NCBI RefSeq assembly: GCF_019249215.1
Contig: NZ_JAESDI010000004.1
Coordinates: 186,001-250,000, forward strand
DNA length: 64,000 nt
From: Alteromonas lipotrueae
GTDB taxonomy: Bacteria > Pseudomonadota > Gammaproteobacteria > Enterobacterales > Alteromonadaceae
Reading direction: 5' to 3'
The notes under the pieces were generated by a model. That model was not told where the DNA came from. It worked only from the letters and a program-made list of their open reading frames with translations, and searched no databases. The position numbers and the translations under genes are program-made. Of the stretch, positions 26,502-34,644 are shown in pieces; the first letter of the stretch is position 1, and each line of letters starts with the position of its first letter.

Positions 26502-26539
26502 TCGTACACCTTACATTCACATTGATACCGCAATAAATT

Positions 26540-26598
26540 ACTCATGGGTTCCTCAACGGACTGTGTTGACCATATGTTCCATTTTGGAACCCATGAGT
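26540..26598. repeat. Perfect 13-bp inverted repeat with 33-base loop
   Basis: ACTCATGGGTTCC (26540-26552) is exactly complementary to GGAACCCATGAGT (26586-26598). The loop contains GTGTTGAC. It sits between the CxxC protein and the ParD-like gene. It could be a recombination site, a remnant of an insertion sequence or a structured RNA; nothing in it decides which. Confidence 0.7.
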
Positions 26599-26758
26599 CA
26601 TTTGTGAAGACGTGTTTGCTCAACGTCTCTTGATCGCTCGTTGCTAACTATCAGATTTGGGCCAACCCTTCGAGAAAATATGTCAGATAGGATATGACCC
26701 ACTATATATCAGGATTCGGAAAGTTCTAGGCGCTAGTGACATGGACTGGTTAACGGTT

Positions 26759-27022
26759 TCAGTCTCTGACTCTTTCCTTTTCATTTACCTTATCAACTAA
26801 AGCTATTTCAAACTCACCGGACATCAATTGCAGTTGCTCTAGCCCTGTTAATTTTTTTTCAGCTGCACTGCCAAGGTATGCCCATTGCTCAATCTGCTCG
26901 GTAACAGTTTTAGGGTATCTTTCTAAAGCTGCTTCAGCTTGCGTAATTAGAAAGTTGTCGATATGTATATCAACAGTACCTTCATCAGTTGACGCCTCTG
27001 CTTTTTCATTATTTTTTGACAT
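26759..27022 (-). CDS. ParD-like ribbon-helix-helix protein at the end of the tns operon
   Basis: 87 residues. The central part VDIHIDNFLITQAEAALERY, then TVTEQIEQWAYLGSAAEKK, resembles ParD-like antitoxin proteins (RHH fold, with the QIEQWAxLG motif). A good AGGAG lies eight bases before ATG 27022, and the gene overlaps the 3' end of tnsD by 14 bases in the same direction. No ParE-like toxin gene follows. It is either a solitary antitoxin-like DNA-binding protein or a regulator of the transposition operon; the second is inferred from coupling only. Confidence 0.7.
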   Translation of the reverse strand: MSKNNEKAEASTDEGTVDIHIDNFLITQAEAALERYPKTVTEQIEQWAYLGSAAEKKLTGLEQLQLMSGEFEIALVDKVNEKERVRD

Positions 27023-28622
27023 TATCTATTCTCCTAGCATTGTGATTAATTTTAAATTTAAGCTTGTCGTACATACGCTTACATTTGGTCAATTTGTCGA
27101 ATTTGCATGTAAACCAACGATGATTACCAAATGCTTTGTCTAACGCATATTTACTAGGCAATTTATTGGTTGTTTCTAGTTGTTGTTTAAGGAAATATTT
27201 GAATTTTGGAAAAAGGGATGTGTCTCGCTTCTCCCAAATTTTTGTACTGTGATTAGCATGGTTGCCTTGGATGGGAAACGTAGCATCAAGCCATTTTTTG
27301 TCATATTGATATGCCCAGTTCAAAGCATTTCCTTGACGCTCTTTTAATTCTGCTCGGTTAATTAAGCCACTACGATTTAGCTCCTCATTTAAAGTCGCTC
27401 TTACGGCATCCCGCTTTTCATACATTCTTAAATATTGACGCCATAGACTTAGCCCATCAACAGACTGAACTACTCCAGTAATCGATGGTTCTGACACACC
27501 AAGTTTGGCTGCAATATCTTTACAACTCATATTTTCGATTGCCATTTTAGTTGCTTGTCGCTCTATATCAGCGGTGACAACTTGTTTTCGCTCAGTTGTT
27601 TTGACTCCAGTTCGGTTGGCTAATTGTTTTACATAGCCATGACTCACTTTCAAGCGCCTGCTTATCTCCGCAACGTTAAATTGATAACTTTGTAATAGTG
27701 CTATTGCTTGTGACTCAATAGTCTCAGACATCTTCAGGGGTTTAGGAGCAGGTATTGAGGGAGGCGATGATTCTTCGCGCACTCCTTTTACTGCAAATTC
27801 GAGCAAAATAGGTTTCAATGGATGGATACTTAAATCTTGGTCGAAAACTATTCGACGAATACTTCTGGTATTCAACACATTGGGAACACAAAGCGCTTCA
27901 GCTACTTCAATACAACGTTCTATCACTACAGGCATGCGAATATGCATTTGCGATGTCAGCAGCCCACGGGTCTTAAATAGACTTCTAAAGTGTTGCTGGC
28001 CAGCATTTTTAATAGTGTTGCTACGTAGCAATTGCAAAATATGCTTTGCAAACTCTATCTGGAGGGTATTAGCGCCTGAAGGAACAACAGATTGTATTGA
28101 CTCAAAATAAAGCGGGAGGCGGTATTTTCTGGGGTTAAAAGGCACACTGGTTAATTCACTGCCATGTTTGTAGCATGCCCTAACACCCCACAATTGGTGT
28201 GACAAATGCCAAAACGCGATACCTATTTTAGACACGTCTTCTTTAGCACACTCAGGACAGTAATTACTTTTCGTTAATGAACCAAATGCCAACTGTGGTG
28301 AGCATGAAAGGTTTGCTATATTCATATCACCAGCGCCACACATTGACGCCTTCAGTGCGTCATGGCGGGCGTTATAAAGAATATGCAAAGGGTAAGCTGT
28401 ATGGTTATGTAGAAGATGGTCTATGCCGTATTCTGAATGACGAGAGATATCCTGAATATGGCTAGGCAAAAGCTGATTTAAACACACCCCTTCATATCCG
28501 AACCAATCGCTCGCAGTATCTTTATATGAGACATCACCCCATAGCCAATGACACCGAGCAACATACGAAAACAAAGTTTCATCAGGTTGAATTCGCGGTG
28601 TGTTTAACGTCGTTGTCATCAA
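27009..28622 (-). CDS. tnsD: TnsD-like TniQ-family target-site selector
   Basis: 537 residues, close to Tn7 TnsD (508). The N-terminal TniQ domain (about 10-170) has DETLFSYVARCHWL and the zinc finger CPECAKED ... ACYKHGSEL. The C-terminal half carries helix-turn-helix repeats (NVAEISRRLKVSHGYVKQLA, MSCKDIAAKLGVSEPSITGV) for sequence-specific DNA binding. TnsD proteins recognise a chromosomal attachment gene and recruit TnsC. It begins six bases after the smaller tniQ gene, with GAGGTAGG as Shine-Dalgarno. The attachment gene cannot be identified from the window with certainty. Confidence 0.88.
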   Translation of the reverse strand: MMTTTLNTPRIQPDETLFSYVARCHWLWGDVSYKDTASDWFGYEGVCLNQLLPSHIQDISRHSEYGIDHLLHNHTAYPLHILYNARHDALKASMCGAGDMNIANLSCSPQLAFGSLTKSNYCPECAKEDVSKIGIAFWHLSHQLWGVRACYKHGSELTSVPFNPRKYRLPLYFESIQSVVPSGANTLQIEFAKHILQLLRSNTIKNAGQQHFRSLFKTRGLLTSQMHIRMPVVIERCIEVAEALCVPNVLNTRSIRRIVFDQDLSIHPLKPILLEFAVKGVREESSPPSIPAPKPLKMSETIESQAIALLQSYQFNVAEISRRLKVSHGYVKQLANRTGVKTTERKQVVTADIERQATKMAIENMSCKDIAAKLGVSEPSITGVVQSVDGLSLWRQYLRMYEKRDAVRATLNEELNRSGLINRAELKERQGNALNWAYQYDKKWLDATFPIQGNHANHSTKIWEKRDTSLFPKFKYFLKQQLETTNKLPSKYALDKAFGNHRWFTCKFDKLTKCKRMYDKLKFKINHNARRIDNVKK

Positions 28623-28628
28623 CCTACC

Positions 28629-29543
28629 TCACGCTTTGTACTCAAACATATAAAACGATTTGAATAACAATAGTAGTAATGGGTGAACTTGCTTGCCGTT
28701 ATCCATCATGGCTTTTATCCCCACATTTTCAGACTGAATTCGATACCAAAGCTCTTCGCGATGAAACGGAAACAATATATACAAGTAGCGCCTTAGCGCT
28801 TCTATCCATTGAGCACTCAGCCTTTTGTCCGTTTCAGTGTTTTTTACTTTGTAAAAAGAGCTTTCTAAAAACACGTTTCGGCACATTTCGAACAATTCGT
28901 TGCTGGCACTGTTATTTGACGCCATGACAAGTTCAGTTTCAAATTCAAGCCATCTGTGAAACATTGTAATCTCTGGCTGAATCCCACCTTCCTGTTGAAA
29001 CGCACTTTCACTTTTCCCGTCAGGCACGGGTTGTATCCTTTGAAATTTTTGATGTAATACATCGCCATGTATTGAACAGGTAAAGACGGTTGCTAATTGA
29101 TTACGGCTTTTCCAAATTGGAAACCCAAACCGTTCCAACTCTTCGTCTCGACATCGTTGGCAATATTTTAAAGGTGAAAACTTTGCTAGCGGCTTCTCCT
29201 CAGAGAAAAGAAGACGTGTCGTCCCCTTCCTCTTAAGCTGCTTTACAACGAATTGTTGATAAGTATCGTCGTTAATAAATGGCCGCCAAAAATTTCCACA
29301 CAAGTGCTTATCGATGATGTCGCTAAATGGCACGCCTAGCACACCAGATTGTGAAAGTTTCAATGCCCAAAGAGGCAAGTAGCCCTCTGATGTTCGAGGC
29401 ACTCCTAAGCTAAATGATTGGTAAAAGTCTTGCGGTTTTATAAACGAACCATACGATAACAGTCGTGAAACATAAGCAGGCAGGTATTCACCAGCTTTGA
29501 TATTAATCGAGTTCGTCAACAACGATAAAGTATTACTGTCCAT
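28629..29543 (-). CDS. tniQ: Small TniQ-family protein
   Basis: 304 residues with a TniQ domain: AGEYLPAYVSRLLSYGSF, CQRCRDEELERFGFPIW and FTCSIHGDVL form the zinc-binding module, and the region after about 200 is alpha-helical without clear HTH repeats. It is much shorter than TnsD, in the size range of the TniQ proteins that link a targeting module to TnsC. It overlaps tnsC by 11 bases. The presence of both a short TniQ and a long TnsD suggests two targeting routes, but no CRISPR effector is present in the window. Confidence 0.87.
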   Translation of the reverse strand: MDSNTLSLLTNSINIKAGEYLPAYVSRLLSYGSFIKPQDFYQSFSLGVPRTSEGYLPLWALKLSQSGVLGVPFSDIIDKHLCGNFWRPFINDDTYQQFVVKQLKRKGTTRLLFSEEKPLAKFSPLKYCQRCRDEELERFGFPIWKSRNQLATVFTCSIHGDVLHQKFQRIQPVPDGKSESAFQQEGGIQPEITMFHRWLEFETELVMASNNSASNELFEMCRNVFLESSFYKVKNTETDKRLSAQWIEALRRYLYILFPFHREELWYRIQSENVGIKAMMDNGKQVHPLLLLLFKSFYMFEYKA

Positions 29544-30831
29544 GAGTCCCCCCCGTTATAATAAAGGCGTCTTCGAAATCATCCTCATCTTCACATGAGT
29601 CCTCAACAGTAGTTTTATTTGCAGTGTTTTTTTGAGGTTTACTGGACGTCGCTTTACCGCTTAGCTTTTTACCCTTACTTTGAGATAGCTGAATAAAAGG
29701 CGTCTTTAATTCTTCAAAAGCGCCTTTTTCTTGGCTATAAGCTTCATGTATATGTTCGGCAGTGATATTTCCTGTCACTTCTCGTCGCAATAGATTTCCA
29801 ACTATTGTTTTTAAGCGGCTTGCATTGCCTTCAGTGTAGTAATGAATAATATGATAAAAGTCATTATTAATATGGTCACTGTCCATACCAAGAAATGAAA
29901 CAAACATCGTTTTCACCATGTCTCGCCAAAACGTTGAAGTGACTGAATCCGAATTTATTTCAATCATGCCATTATGAGCTAAACGCCGCCCTGTTTGCTC
30001 GGCAAACCCTTTTAGTTTTTCAGCTTCCGGCGTTCCTATAAATACAAGAGGAATACCTAATAGATTAAAAAGTTGTTCAAGGAATTCGTTAGTGACTTTT
30101 TGATTAGCATTAGCGGCTGTTCCTGATAATGCCCACTGAACATCATCGATGACAAGAACCCCTAAACAAGCCATCCGGCAAACCTTTATCATGTATAGGA
30201 AACGTTCATCTTCAACATATCGACTGGGGATCTTTGCCGCAAAAGAAGTGCCTAACACCTTATCTATTTCCTGAATGACATTACGATAAAATGCCTTTCT
30301 ACTCGCGCCTTTACTCATATCAACTTTAACCCACGAAACTTGCCTTATCTCTCTTCCCCCAGTCAAAGGGCTTGGCGGGTGTTCGATTACAGTTGGGATA
30401 GTATCTAAGACGCTCTCCATTAGCGTTGTTTTGCCCCCTCCTGACCTCCCACGAATAAAAATTGAGTTCCCTGTTCCTTTCAGTTTTTTGGGCGCAGGAA
30501 TCTTCTTTAAGTCAGCTAAATGAATATGCTTGTCATAGTCATACGATGCGGGGTGGCGTTTGACGTACCCCATCATCATGAGTAAACGAATTCGACTGTA
30601 TAGTTCGTATGCGTGTGGAGGAGACATAAAAAAGCCAGTATCTAATCCCACTTCCATTCCGGCGCAATCCCACTCAGCAAAACCCAAGTTGTTGTCACAC
30701 CGAACTGTGATTTTGTGACTTAAGTCATCTTCCGATAGAGCACGCTTCTCTATAGCTGTAACTAAGGGATTCCCTTTAACAAAAGTATCCATGAATGTGC
30801 TTGTTGACATAGGCTGCTTTGACTTACTCAT
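29533..30831 (-). CDS. tnsC: TnsC-like AAA+ transposition regulator
   Basis: 432 residues from ATG 30831, chosen because a perfect AAGGAGG lies just before it and it overlaps the tnsB stop by eight bases (ATGAGTAA); a start ten codons earlier is unlikely. Walker A GRSGGGKTTL lies at about 127-136 and Walker B LGVLVIDDVQWAL at about 225. TnsC forms ATP-dependent filaments that join target selectors (TnsD, TniQ) to the TnsAB transposase and enforce target immunity. The C-terminal tail (about 370-432) is Lys/Ser-rich and then acidic. Confidence 0.9.
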   Translation of the reverse strand: MSKSKQPMSTSTFMDTFVKGNPLVTAIEKRALSEDDLSHKITVRCDNNLGFAEWDCAGMEVGLDTGFFMSPPHAYELYSRIRLLMMMGYVKRHPASYDYDKHIHLADLKKIPAPKKLKGTGNSIFIRGRSGGGKTTLMESVLDTIPTVIEHPPSPLTGGREIRQVSWVKVDMSKGASRKAFYRNVIQEIDKVLGTSFAAKIPSRYVEDERFLYMIKVCRMACLGVLVIDDVQWALSGTAANANQKVTNEFLEQLFNLLGIPLVFIGTPEAEKLKGFAEQTGRRLAHNGMIEINSDSVTSTFWRDMVKTMFVSFLGMDSDHINNDFYHIIHYYTEGNASRLKTIVGNLLRREVTGNITAEHIHEAYSQEKGAFEELKTPFIQLSQSKGKKLSGKATSSKPQKNTANKTTVEDSCEDEDDFEDAFIITGGTHGQ

Positions 30832-33031
30832 CAGAACCTCCTTCTGAAGAAGAGTGGCCACCTAGTTCATCGCACTCAAAGCCAAACAAGGTGCGGGTAT
30901 CATTAGTATCAAGGAGAGTCTCTATCTTGGCCTCGATTTTAGAGTTTTCGTCTATGCCTTTAGCCATAGATTTTTTGCCTTTAGCTTTTGACCCAACAGC
31001 GCTATTTTCTTTGCTTACCTCGACAACTTTTTCGGCCATATGAGAGTGTTCAAACCCACGACTTTGGCCGTTTAAACTTTTCTGCGCAGCCTCCACTCTT
31101 TCAAGTTGATGAATTTCAATTTCAGTCAACTCATCAAAGCGTTTATGTTCTGAAGCAAGATTAAATTCAACTATTGTAAAATCTTGATCAGGATCTGCGT
31201 ACCAAGCAAATCTAAAATCATCGGGGTTATAACGCATTTTAATTGTGAAGCATGCTTTTTTGCTTTTCAGTTTCGCTTGTCGTTTGGCAAATACTTTATT
31301 GTTAGATCTAAAGCGAACCTTCACGTTTTTAGTATCCAATTCGATATAATCTTTAAAAACTTTCGCTTGCCCTTGATTTAACAATGCATATTTCACCTCC
31401 TCAACAGGCTTGGTTATGCCACCGCCGATATTAGTATCAATGTGTTGCGCCCAAATCGCGTTAGGAGTCGCCTTAATACCTTTAACGACGTCAGCACTAT
31501 GTAACCGAGTACAATTAATTTTGCTGCGATTAGAAACAAGAATTGCCTCTATGATTAAACGGTTCAACTGCTCAATATTAATTTCAGATGTTGTGGAAGG
31601 GTGTACAGAATCTTTCGCTCGTTTGGGTTTCACACTGCCATCCAATCGTTGGATTACGATGTTATCAGTAGAATCAAATGACACCTCTACCGTACCTCTG
31701 GCACGACTTAAATAGGCGGGGGCATACGAAATCCCCTCAATACCTAAATCAGCTGCGAGGGCATCGGAAAAAACGGATTCTGAATAATCGGCCCCCCTAT
31801 CAGAAAACAGGTATAGACAAATATGCTCACAAGCCCATTCACTTTTATCAATATGAATCCCATAGCGAGCACAAAATTTAACTTTGTCAGTAAAGGCATT
31901 GTACAAAGCTGACTTAGCAGCCATTGCATTGCGCTTAAAAGTAACGCTGAATCCAACAATTTTTCCCGAATAGACGTCTATCACATAATACAAATACGGA
32001 CGGGCTAGACGTATTGTTTTTAATACTCCCGTGCCTTGATCACGAATTCGAGTAACAACATATACATTCAAGGTAGTTGAATCTATTTCGTATAAATAAG
32101 TTGGCCCGATAGTGGGGTCTTGAGCAACACCAAAGCGCGGAGCATCATCATTATGTGCCTTCTTAACTCCTTTACTGCATTCATTGAAATACTCAATGTC
32201 GACTGTTTTTTCAAAATGATAAGAGAATTGATCGTATGAGATATATTTCGATAAGTTGACATACCTTTGCGCAACATATTGCAATTCATCTGGCGCAGCG
32301 TCTTTACAGTATTTATTAATAAATATGGAATATAAGGATGTAATTTTGTAGTCAGGTTGATTTCTTAAATCGTTTGCTATGAATTTATCTAGCCTGCCTT
32401 GATCTTGTTGATTAAAAATTCGTCTTATGAAATAAGGCGAAATAGGATCATTACCTAAGTTTTTATTTGCTGCAACCATGAAATTTGCGGGTAGCGGCCT
32501 GCCTACACCGGAATTAAAATGGCCGGGTAAAAGAGCTGTAATATGCGAGCCATAAGCGAGGTATAAATTCAACCAATTATAAATTGATTGAGGCGTACAA
32601 CTTGCCCGTATAGCGCAAGCTTCAATGTCTTCTGTAAGAGGAACACCACGAATATAAAGCTCAAGTTTGGACTCAATATTCTGCTCAGTTGACCCGACAA
32701 TGGGAAGTATTGCGTTATAGCAAGCTTGCGCTCTTGACCATGCGTTTTCACTAGCCTTTTCAACAACCTTTCTCTTATTAAAATTATTGAGTTCGAAATT
32801 AAAATTTTCCCAAGCGAAACCCTGTATTGCACTCCCGAATGTGATCAAAAAAGGTTTATTTGGCTTGTTTTTTTGTAGTGATAACGCCAGCTCGTTTAAG
32901 CTAGGGAATATTTTGACTACTGTATAGCGCATATCTCCATGCGTTATTACACTGTTCACTGGAATGTCGGCGATATGAAAGATATCAGAGGTATGTACAC
33001 TTACCTTATTTTTATCTGTTATAGCTGCCAT
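30824..33031 (-). CDS. tnsB: TnsB-like DDE transposase
   Basis: 735 residues. The RNase H-fold catalytic triad is visible as Asp317 (YEIDSTTL), Asp411 (FSDRGADY) and Glu449 (GTVEVSF); the spacings of 94 and 38 resemble Tn7 TnsB. The N-terminal part holds DNA-binding HTH segments (CTPQSIYNWLNLYLAYG), and a beta-barrel plus acidic C-terminal hook (GFECDELGG...) follow. TnsB binds the transposon ends and cuts and joins the 3' strands. It overlaps tnsA by 13 bases. Confidence 0.92.
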   Translation of the reverse strand: MAAITDKNKVSVHTSDIFHIADIPVNSVITHGDMRYTVVKIFPSLNELALSLQKNKPNKPFLITFGSAIQGFAWENFNFELNNFNKRKVVEKASENAWSRAQACYNAILPIVGSTEQNIESKLELYIRGVPLTEDIEACAIRASCTPQSIYNWLNLYLAYGSHITALLPGHFNSGVGRPLPANFMVAANKNLGNDPISPYFIRRIFNQQDQGRLDKFIANDLRNQPDYKITSLYSIFINKYCKDAAPDELQYVAQRYVNLSKYISYDQFSYHFEKTVDIEYFNECSKGVKKAHNDDAPRFGVAQDPTIGPTYLYEIDSTTLNVYVVTRIRDQGTGVLKTIRLARPYLYYVIDVYSGKIVGFSVTFKRNAMAAKSALYNAFTDKVKFCARYGIHIDKSEWACEHICLYLFSDRGADYSESVFSDALAADLGIEGISYAPAYLSRARGTVEVSFDSTDNIVIQRLDGSVKPKRAKDSVHPSTTSEINIEQLNRLIIEAILVSNRSKINCTRLHSADVVKGIKATPNAIWAQHIDTNIGGGITKPVEEVKYALLNQGQAKVFKDYIELDTKNVKVRFRSNNKVFAKRQAKLKSKKACFTIKMRYNPDDFRFAWYADPDQDFTIVEFNLASEHKRFDELTEIEIHQLERVEAAQKSLNGQSRGFEHSHMAEKVVEVSKENSAVGSKAKGKKSMAKGIDENSKIEAKIETLLDTNDTRTLFGFECDELGGHSSSEGGSDE

Positions 33032-33927
33032 GCGAAGTCCTCCCCCTCGAAAACATATCCACCACCTGCTAAAGGCTTGAAAAGATCAACGCGTAACTTT
33101 TTAGTCCACACAAAATGCCAAAAAGCTGCATATAAACGACCTTCCGGCAAACTGGTCTCCATTGATAGGTTTGCTATCACATCAACTAACCTAAGCTTGC
33201 GTTGTTTGCCATAATTCAGCGTTTTAATAAAGTGAGCTAATAGAGAAACCTTCAGAACTGGGGGGATGTCAAGATTACGGTGTACTCGTGCGCAGGTGAG
33301 GTTTTCAACAAGGTTTTTATCAAACATCCAAAAGGCACTCGTTATAATTTGAAATTCAACACCTTTTAGCTCTTCCCAATAGTACTTTTCGATACGTAGC
33401 TTATCTTGTGTTCTTTCGACAACCCTATCATTACCATCATAAGGGACTATGTCCTTTTCATACTTCAAAGAGCACGCGACAGTCTTTACTTCCCCAGTAC
33501 TGCTGTCGACTAAATCAAACAAAAAATCGGTTGTCATAATTGCAGCTTGGAATCCCTTGTTGTGATCAGCAACGGATGCACTTGGCTCGTATCGCGGGTG
33601 CATTAAATTGAGGCTGACAGCCACTTCCAATGTTTTTTTTACCTTGAGCAAAGGAAACTGAGTTTTAACGTTTGAAACGTTAGATAAAAAGCTCAGTACT
33701 AAGCCAAATTTACGCTCTAGCTCACTAAAGTACTCGTGACGTTGAGAGAACAGATCGAGCTGTTCACTTGTCGCTTTACCGAAAGATGAAAATTGACGTG
33801 CGGATCTGAAGGGTAAATATCCTCCAGCGAATTTTACTCGCGCTCTATATTCCGATATGTGCTTGTAAGTAAGCTTAGTGGGACTAGGCTGCGTTAACTT
33901 TGGTTTAGATTCTGGTTTAAGTTTCAT
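33019..33927 (-). CDS. tnsA: TnsA-like transposon end endonuclease
   Basis: 302 residues with a restriction-endonuclease-like N-terminal domain (FSELERKFGLVLSF, MTTDFLFDL, ACSLKYEKD) and a C-terminal TnsC-binding winged-helix region. TnsA cuts the 5' strands so that Tn7 elements move by cut-and-paste. In Tn7 TnsA the last catalytic motif is Q-x-K; here the corresponding site reads S-L-K, a possible substitution to check. It is the first gene of the tns operon; in Tn7 elements tnsA lies beside the right end, which places that end in the following 290 bases. Confidence 0.88.
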   Translation of the reverse strand: MKLKPESKPKLTQPSPTKLTYKHISEYRARVKFAGGYLPFRSARQFSSFGKATSEQLDLFSQRHEYFSELERKFGLVLSFLSNVSNVKTQFPLLKVKKTLEVAVSLNLMHPRYEPSASVADHNKGFQAAIMTTDFLFDLVDSSTGEVKTVACSLKYEKDIVPYDGNDRVVERTQDKLRIEKYYWEELKGVEFQIITSAFWMFDKNLVENLTCARVHRNLDIPPVLKVSLLAHFIKTLNYGKQRKLRLVDVIANLSMETSLPEGRLYAAFWHFVWTKKLRVDLFKPLAGGGYVFEGEDFAWQL

Positions 33928-34219
33928 TACTATTATTCCTGTTCATCAAACCCACTAATTATGGCATTTGACACTAGTAATAAAATATAGCAGAGTTTCA
34001 GAGCGGAATTATTGGCTTTACCAATAAAATCAATATCTTATAATAACAAAAAATCTTCAAAAGTCAATTTCACCATAAAACGGAGCAACATAAAACTTAC
34101 ACTTATGAGGATCTAAATCTAAATACCTACCCAAACCGACAAATATCACAAAAACTTCGTTTGTCAACAAAGGGTGAATTGGTAACACCAACAATTACAA
34201 TAAGTTAAGAGGAATCGAA
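33928..34219. other. AT-rich non-coding region upstream of tnsA, candidate right end
   Basis: About 290 bases. It contains related short words TACCAATAAAA (34019), CACCATAAAAC (34071) and CAACATAAAAC (34086), which could be repeated TnsB sites, and the dyad TTGGTAACACCAA (34180-34192). A promoter for tnsA on one strand and for the small ORF at 34220 on the other is expected here; TTGTCA (34161) and TAACAC (34183) with 16 bp between are possible boxes for the latter. Confidence 0.45.
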
Positions 34220-34384
34220 ATGAGGATCAGTGAAGATGATTTAATATATTTTTCAACTTTTGTAGCTAAATTTAAAAACAGAAAAGATGCTTTCAGAGAG
34301 TTTAAAAAACTTGAAACTGAAGGAGCTTTCACAAATAAAAAGGAGGTTTCCAGAGTAAAAAATAATTCAAAAATAAATAAATAA
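34220..34384 (+). CDS. 54-residue small protein, unknown
   Basis: An ATG ORF beginning MRISEDDLIYFSTFVAKFKN and ending VKNNSKINK, preceded by AAGAGGA six bases upstream, a good Shine-Dalgarno. It is highly charged and rich in Lys/Phe/Glu, with no Cys and no membrane segment; residues 18-34 look helical. It lies 83 bases before the HTH gene that opens the defence operon and on the same strand. No family is recognised. It could be an antitoxin-like or regulatory peptide of the island, or a chance ORF in AT-rich DNA. Confidence 0.5.
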   Translation: MRISEDDLIYFSTFVAKFKNRKDAFREFKKLETEGAFTNKKEVSRVKNNSKINK

Positions 34385-34467
34385 AAATGTCTCCACACAA
34401 CTTTATTCATTTGTAGATTCCCGAATTTTCCCATATTCTCTCATTAGCACTTTTTGTGAGACTGACA

Positions 34468-34644
34468 ATGACAGAGCAAATTTTGACCCTGAAAGAGGTG
34501 GCAGCGTATCTAAAGCTAACGGAAAAGACGGCGTATCGATTAGCGGCTGATAAGACACTGCCGGGATTTAAAGTCGGCGGGTCATGGCGGTTCAAGTCTT
34601 CGGATTTAGAAGCGTGGATAGAAAATCAAAAGGACAAGGAATGA
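34468..34644 (+). CDS. Excisionase-like helix-turn-helix protein
   Basis: 58 residues from ATG 34468 (MTEQILTLKEVAAYLKL); a GTG at 34456 is an alternative. TLKEVAAYLKLTEKTAYRLA and GFKVGGSWRFKSSDLEAWI form the winged HTH of the MerR/excisionase (DNA-binding protein, excisionase family) type. Its stop overlaps the start of the Mrr gene as ATGA, so it is translated together with the restriction genes. It is more likely a transcriptional regulator of the defence operon than a true excisionase, since no integrase is present. Confidence 0.85.
   Translation: MTEQILTLKEVAAYLKLTEKTAYRLAADKTLPGFKVGGSWRFKSSDLEAWIENQKDKE

Larger units (their letters stand above)
17262..34191. mobile_element. Tn7-like transposon with metal-resistance cargo (ends approximate)
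   Basis: The tnsA-tnsB-tnsC-tniQ-tnsD core is complete and overlapping. In the known Tn7 plan the right end abuts tnsA and cargo lies beyond tnsD, which here is the ParD-like gene, the CxxC protein, cadR, the CDF genes and czcCBA. TTGGTGTTA and TTATTGGT(G/A)AA occur in inverted orientation near the two proposed ends (17268, 17304; 34191, 34027). The extent of about 17 kb is an inference; the terminal TGT/ACA and the 5-bp target duplication were not identified. The metal genes could also be an older, separate insertion. Confidence 0.6.

Noticed and set aside
34163-34169. GTCAACA as the exact right terminus of the transposon (ACA end)
   Set aside because: No matching TGTTGAC followed by similar sequence at the left border and no 5-bp duplication could be found; TGTTGAC at about 26574 lies inside a hairpin loop in the middle of the element.
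17262-34191. A CRISPR-associated transposon
   Set aside because: tniQ is present, but there is no cas5, cas6, cas7, cas8 or cas12k gene and no repeat-spacer array in the window.
34195-34434. 79-codon minus-strand ORF
   Set aside because: It is antisense to the 54-codon ORF, is a Phe/Leu/Ser-rich translation typical of AT-rich antisense, and lacks a Shine-Dalgarno.
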